Source: Microbacterium ginsengisoli (lineage in GTDB: Bacteria > Actinomycetota > Actinomycetes > Actinomycetales > Microbacteriaceae). From it: 64,000 nucleotides of DNA. Position numbers and translations under genes: made by a program. The notes under the pieces are model-generated. The model was not told the DNA's origin. It ran no database searches and saw only the letters and a program-made list of their open reading frames with translations. This document shows positions 63,804 through 64,000 of the stretch, one piece after another; the stretch's first letter is position 1, and each line of letters begins with the position of its first letter. The stretch lies in NCBI RefSeq assembly GCF_000956535.1, contig NZ_JYIY01000080.1, positions 124,001 through 188,000 of the forward strand, read 5' to 3'.

Positions 63804-64000
63804 ATGTCGATTCTCACCGACGCCCGTCCGAACCTCGATCGCGGCACCGTGCCCACCGGCACCATGCGCGCCGCGGTGGTCACGACCTCCGGCGAACCGC
63901 TGGTCGTCGAAGACGTGGCGATCCCGTCTCCGGGTCCCGGCCAGGCACTCGTGAAAGTGATCACGAGCGGCGTGTGCCACACCGACCTCCACGCGGCGCG
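63804..64000 (+). CDS. adhP: Zinc-dependent alcohol dehydrogenase, 5' part cut by window edge (right copy)
   Basis: The first 65 codons are identical to the complete left gene, from ATG 63804 behind AAGGAG, and include C58. The rest lies beyond the window, so whether this copy is complete, and whether the repeat continues through it, cannot be seen. Confidence 0.9.
   Translation, partial: MSILTDARPNLDRGTVPTGTMRAAVVTTSGEPLVVEDVAIPSPGPGQALVKVITSGVCHTDLHAA

Larger units (their letters stand above)
45735..64000 (-). repeat. Giant perfect inverted repeat, right arm
   Basis: Mirror image of 27469-45734. It continues to the window edge inside the alcohol dehydrogenase gene, so its end is not seen. 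All genes here are second copies of left-arm genes, in opposite orientation. Confidence 0.97.

Noticed and set aside
27469..64000. A composite transposon or integrated element as the cause of the inverted repeat
   Set aside because: No transposase, integrase, terminal short repeats or target duplications are seen, and the arms contain only housekeeping and accessory metabolic genes with codon use like the rest.

Overview
The window is high-GC DNA from an actinobacterium, most likely a Microbacterium or close relative in the Microbacteriaceae. This rests on the gene set (GreA, DUF4307, DUF4245, MarP-type protease, GlpX with class II aldolase, NadA-NadB-NadC-NadS led by a Nudix-type regulator), on -10-only leaderless promoters, and on a strong GGATGCC/GGCATCC word bias. 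I see no transposase, integrase, phage gene, CRISPR array, tRNA or rRNA.

The dominant structural fact is a perfect inverted repeat. From 27,469 to the window end at 64,000, the two halves mirror each other about 45,734/45,735 with no spacer (position x pairs with 91,469 - x). Each visible arm is 18,266 bp and the right arm runs off the window, so the true arm may be longer. Every gene from the zinc alcohol dehydrogenase to gcvP therefore appears twice in opposite orientation. The centre is the 40-bp hairpin just after the gcvP stop codon. A perfect spacerless palindrome of this size is normally not stable in a bacterial chromosome, so a fold-back artefact (amplification or assembly) is the leading explanation. 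A real inverted duplication or a hairpin-type end is the alternative.

Unique region, 1-27,468: a truncated sugar-lactone oxidase; LemA plus an M48 metalloprotease; threonine dehydratase convergent with GreA; small membrane proteins and a hemolysin-III homologue; a cis-prenyl transferase; a PIN-PhoH ATPase behind a structured leader; a probable 6C small RNA; a two-component system; an xseA-xseB-DUF4245-carbonic anhydrase-fumarase run; IspH; central carbon enzymes (Fba, GlpX); RmuC and an exonuclease; YchF; an alpha/beta-hydrolase-fold protein lacking its nucleophile; a lipoprotein; and a Cys/His-rich small protein.

Repeated region, left arm 27,469-45,734 and right arm 45,735-64,000: alcohol dehydrogenase (complete on the left, cut by the window edge on the right); two fluoride channel subunits; a 43-residue Cys-tailed peptide; a DHA2-type efflux pump; a DUF1345 protein and an ABC exporter; a five-gene NAD de novo operon (regulator, nadA, nadB, nadC, cysteine desulfurase) that ends in a family 2 glycosyltransferase; a MarP-like protease; and a tandem glycine riboswitch ahead of gcvT-gcvH-gcvP. 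The NadA cluster needs sulfur, which the adjacent desulfurase can supply. The Nudix-like regulator sits first in its own operon and an inverted repeat fills its promoter spacer, suggesting NAD-responsive autorepression. The riboswitch ties glycine cleavage to glycine level.

No stretch longer than 300 bases is empty. The longest non-coding stretches are the riboswitch leader (about 297 bp, twice), the phoH-to-regulator gap holding the small RNA, the structured phoH leader, and the gap after ychF.
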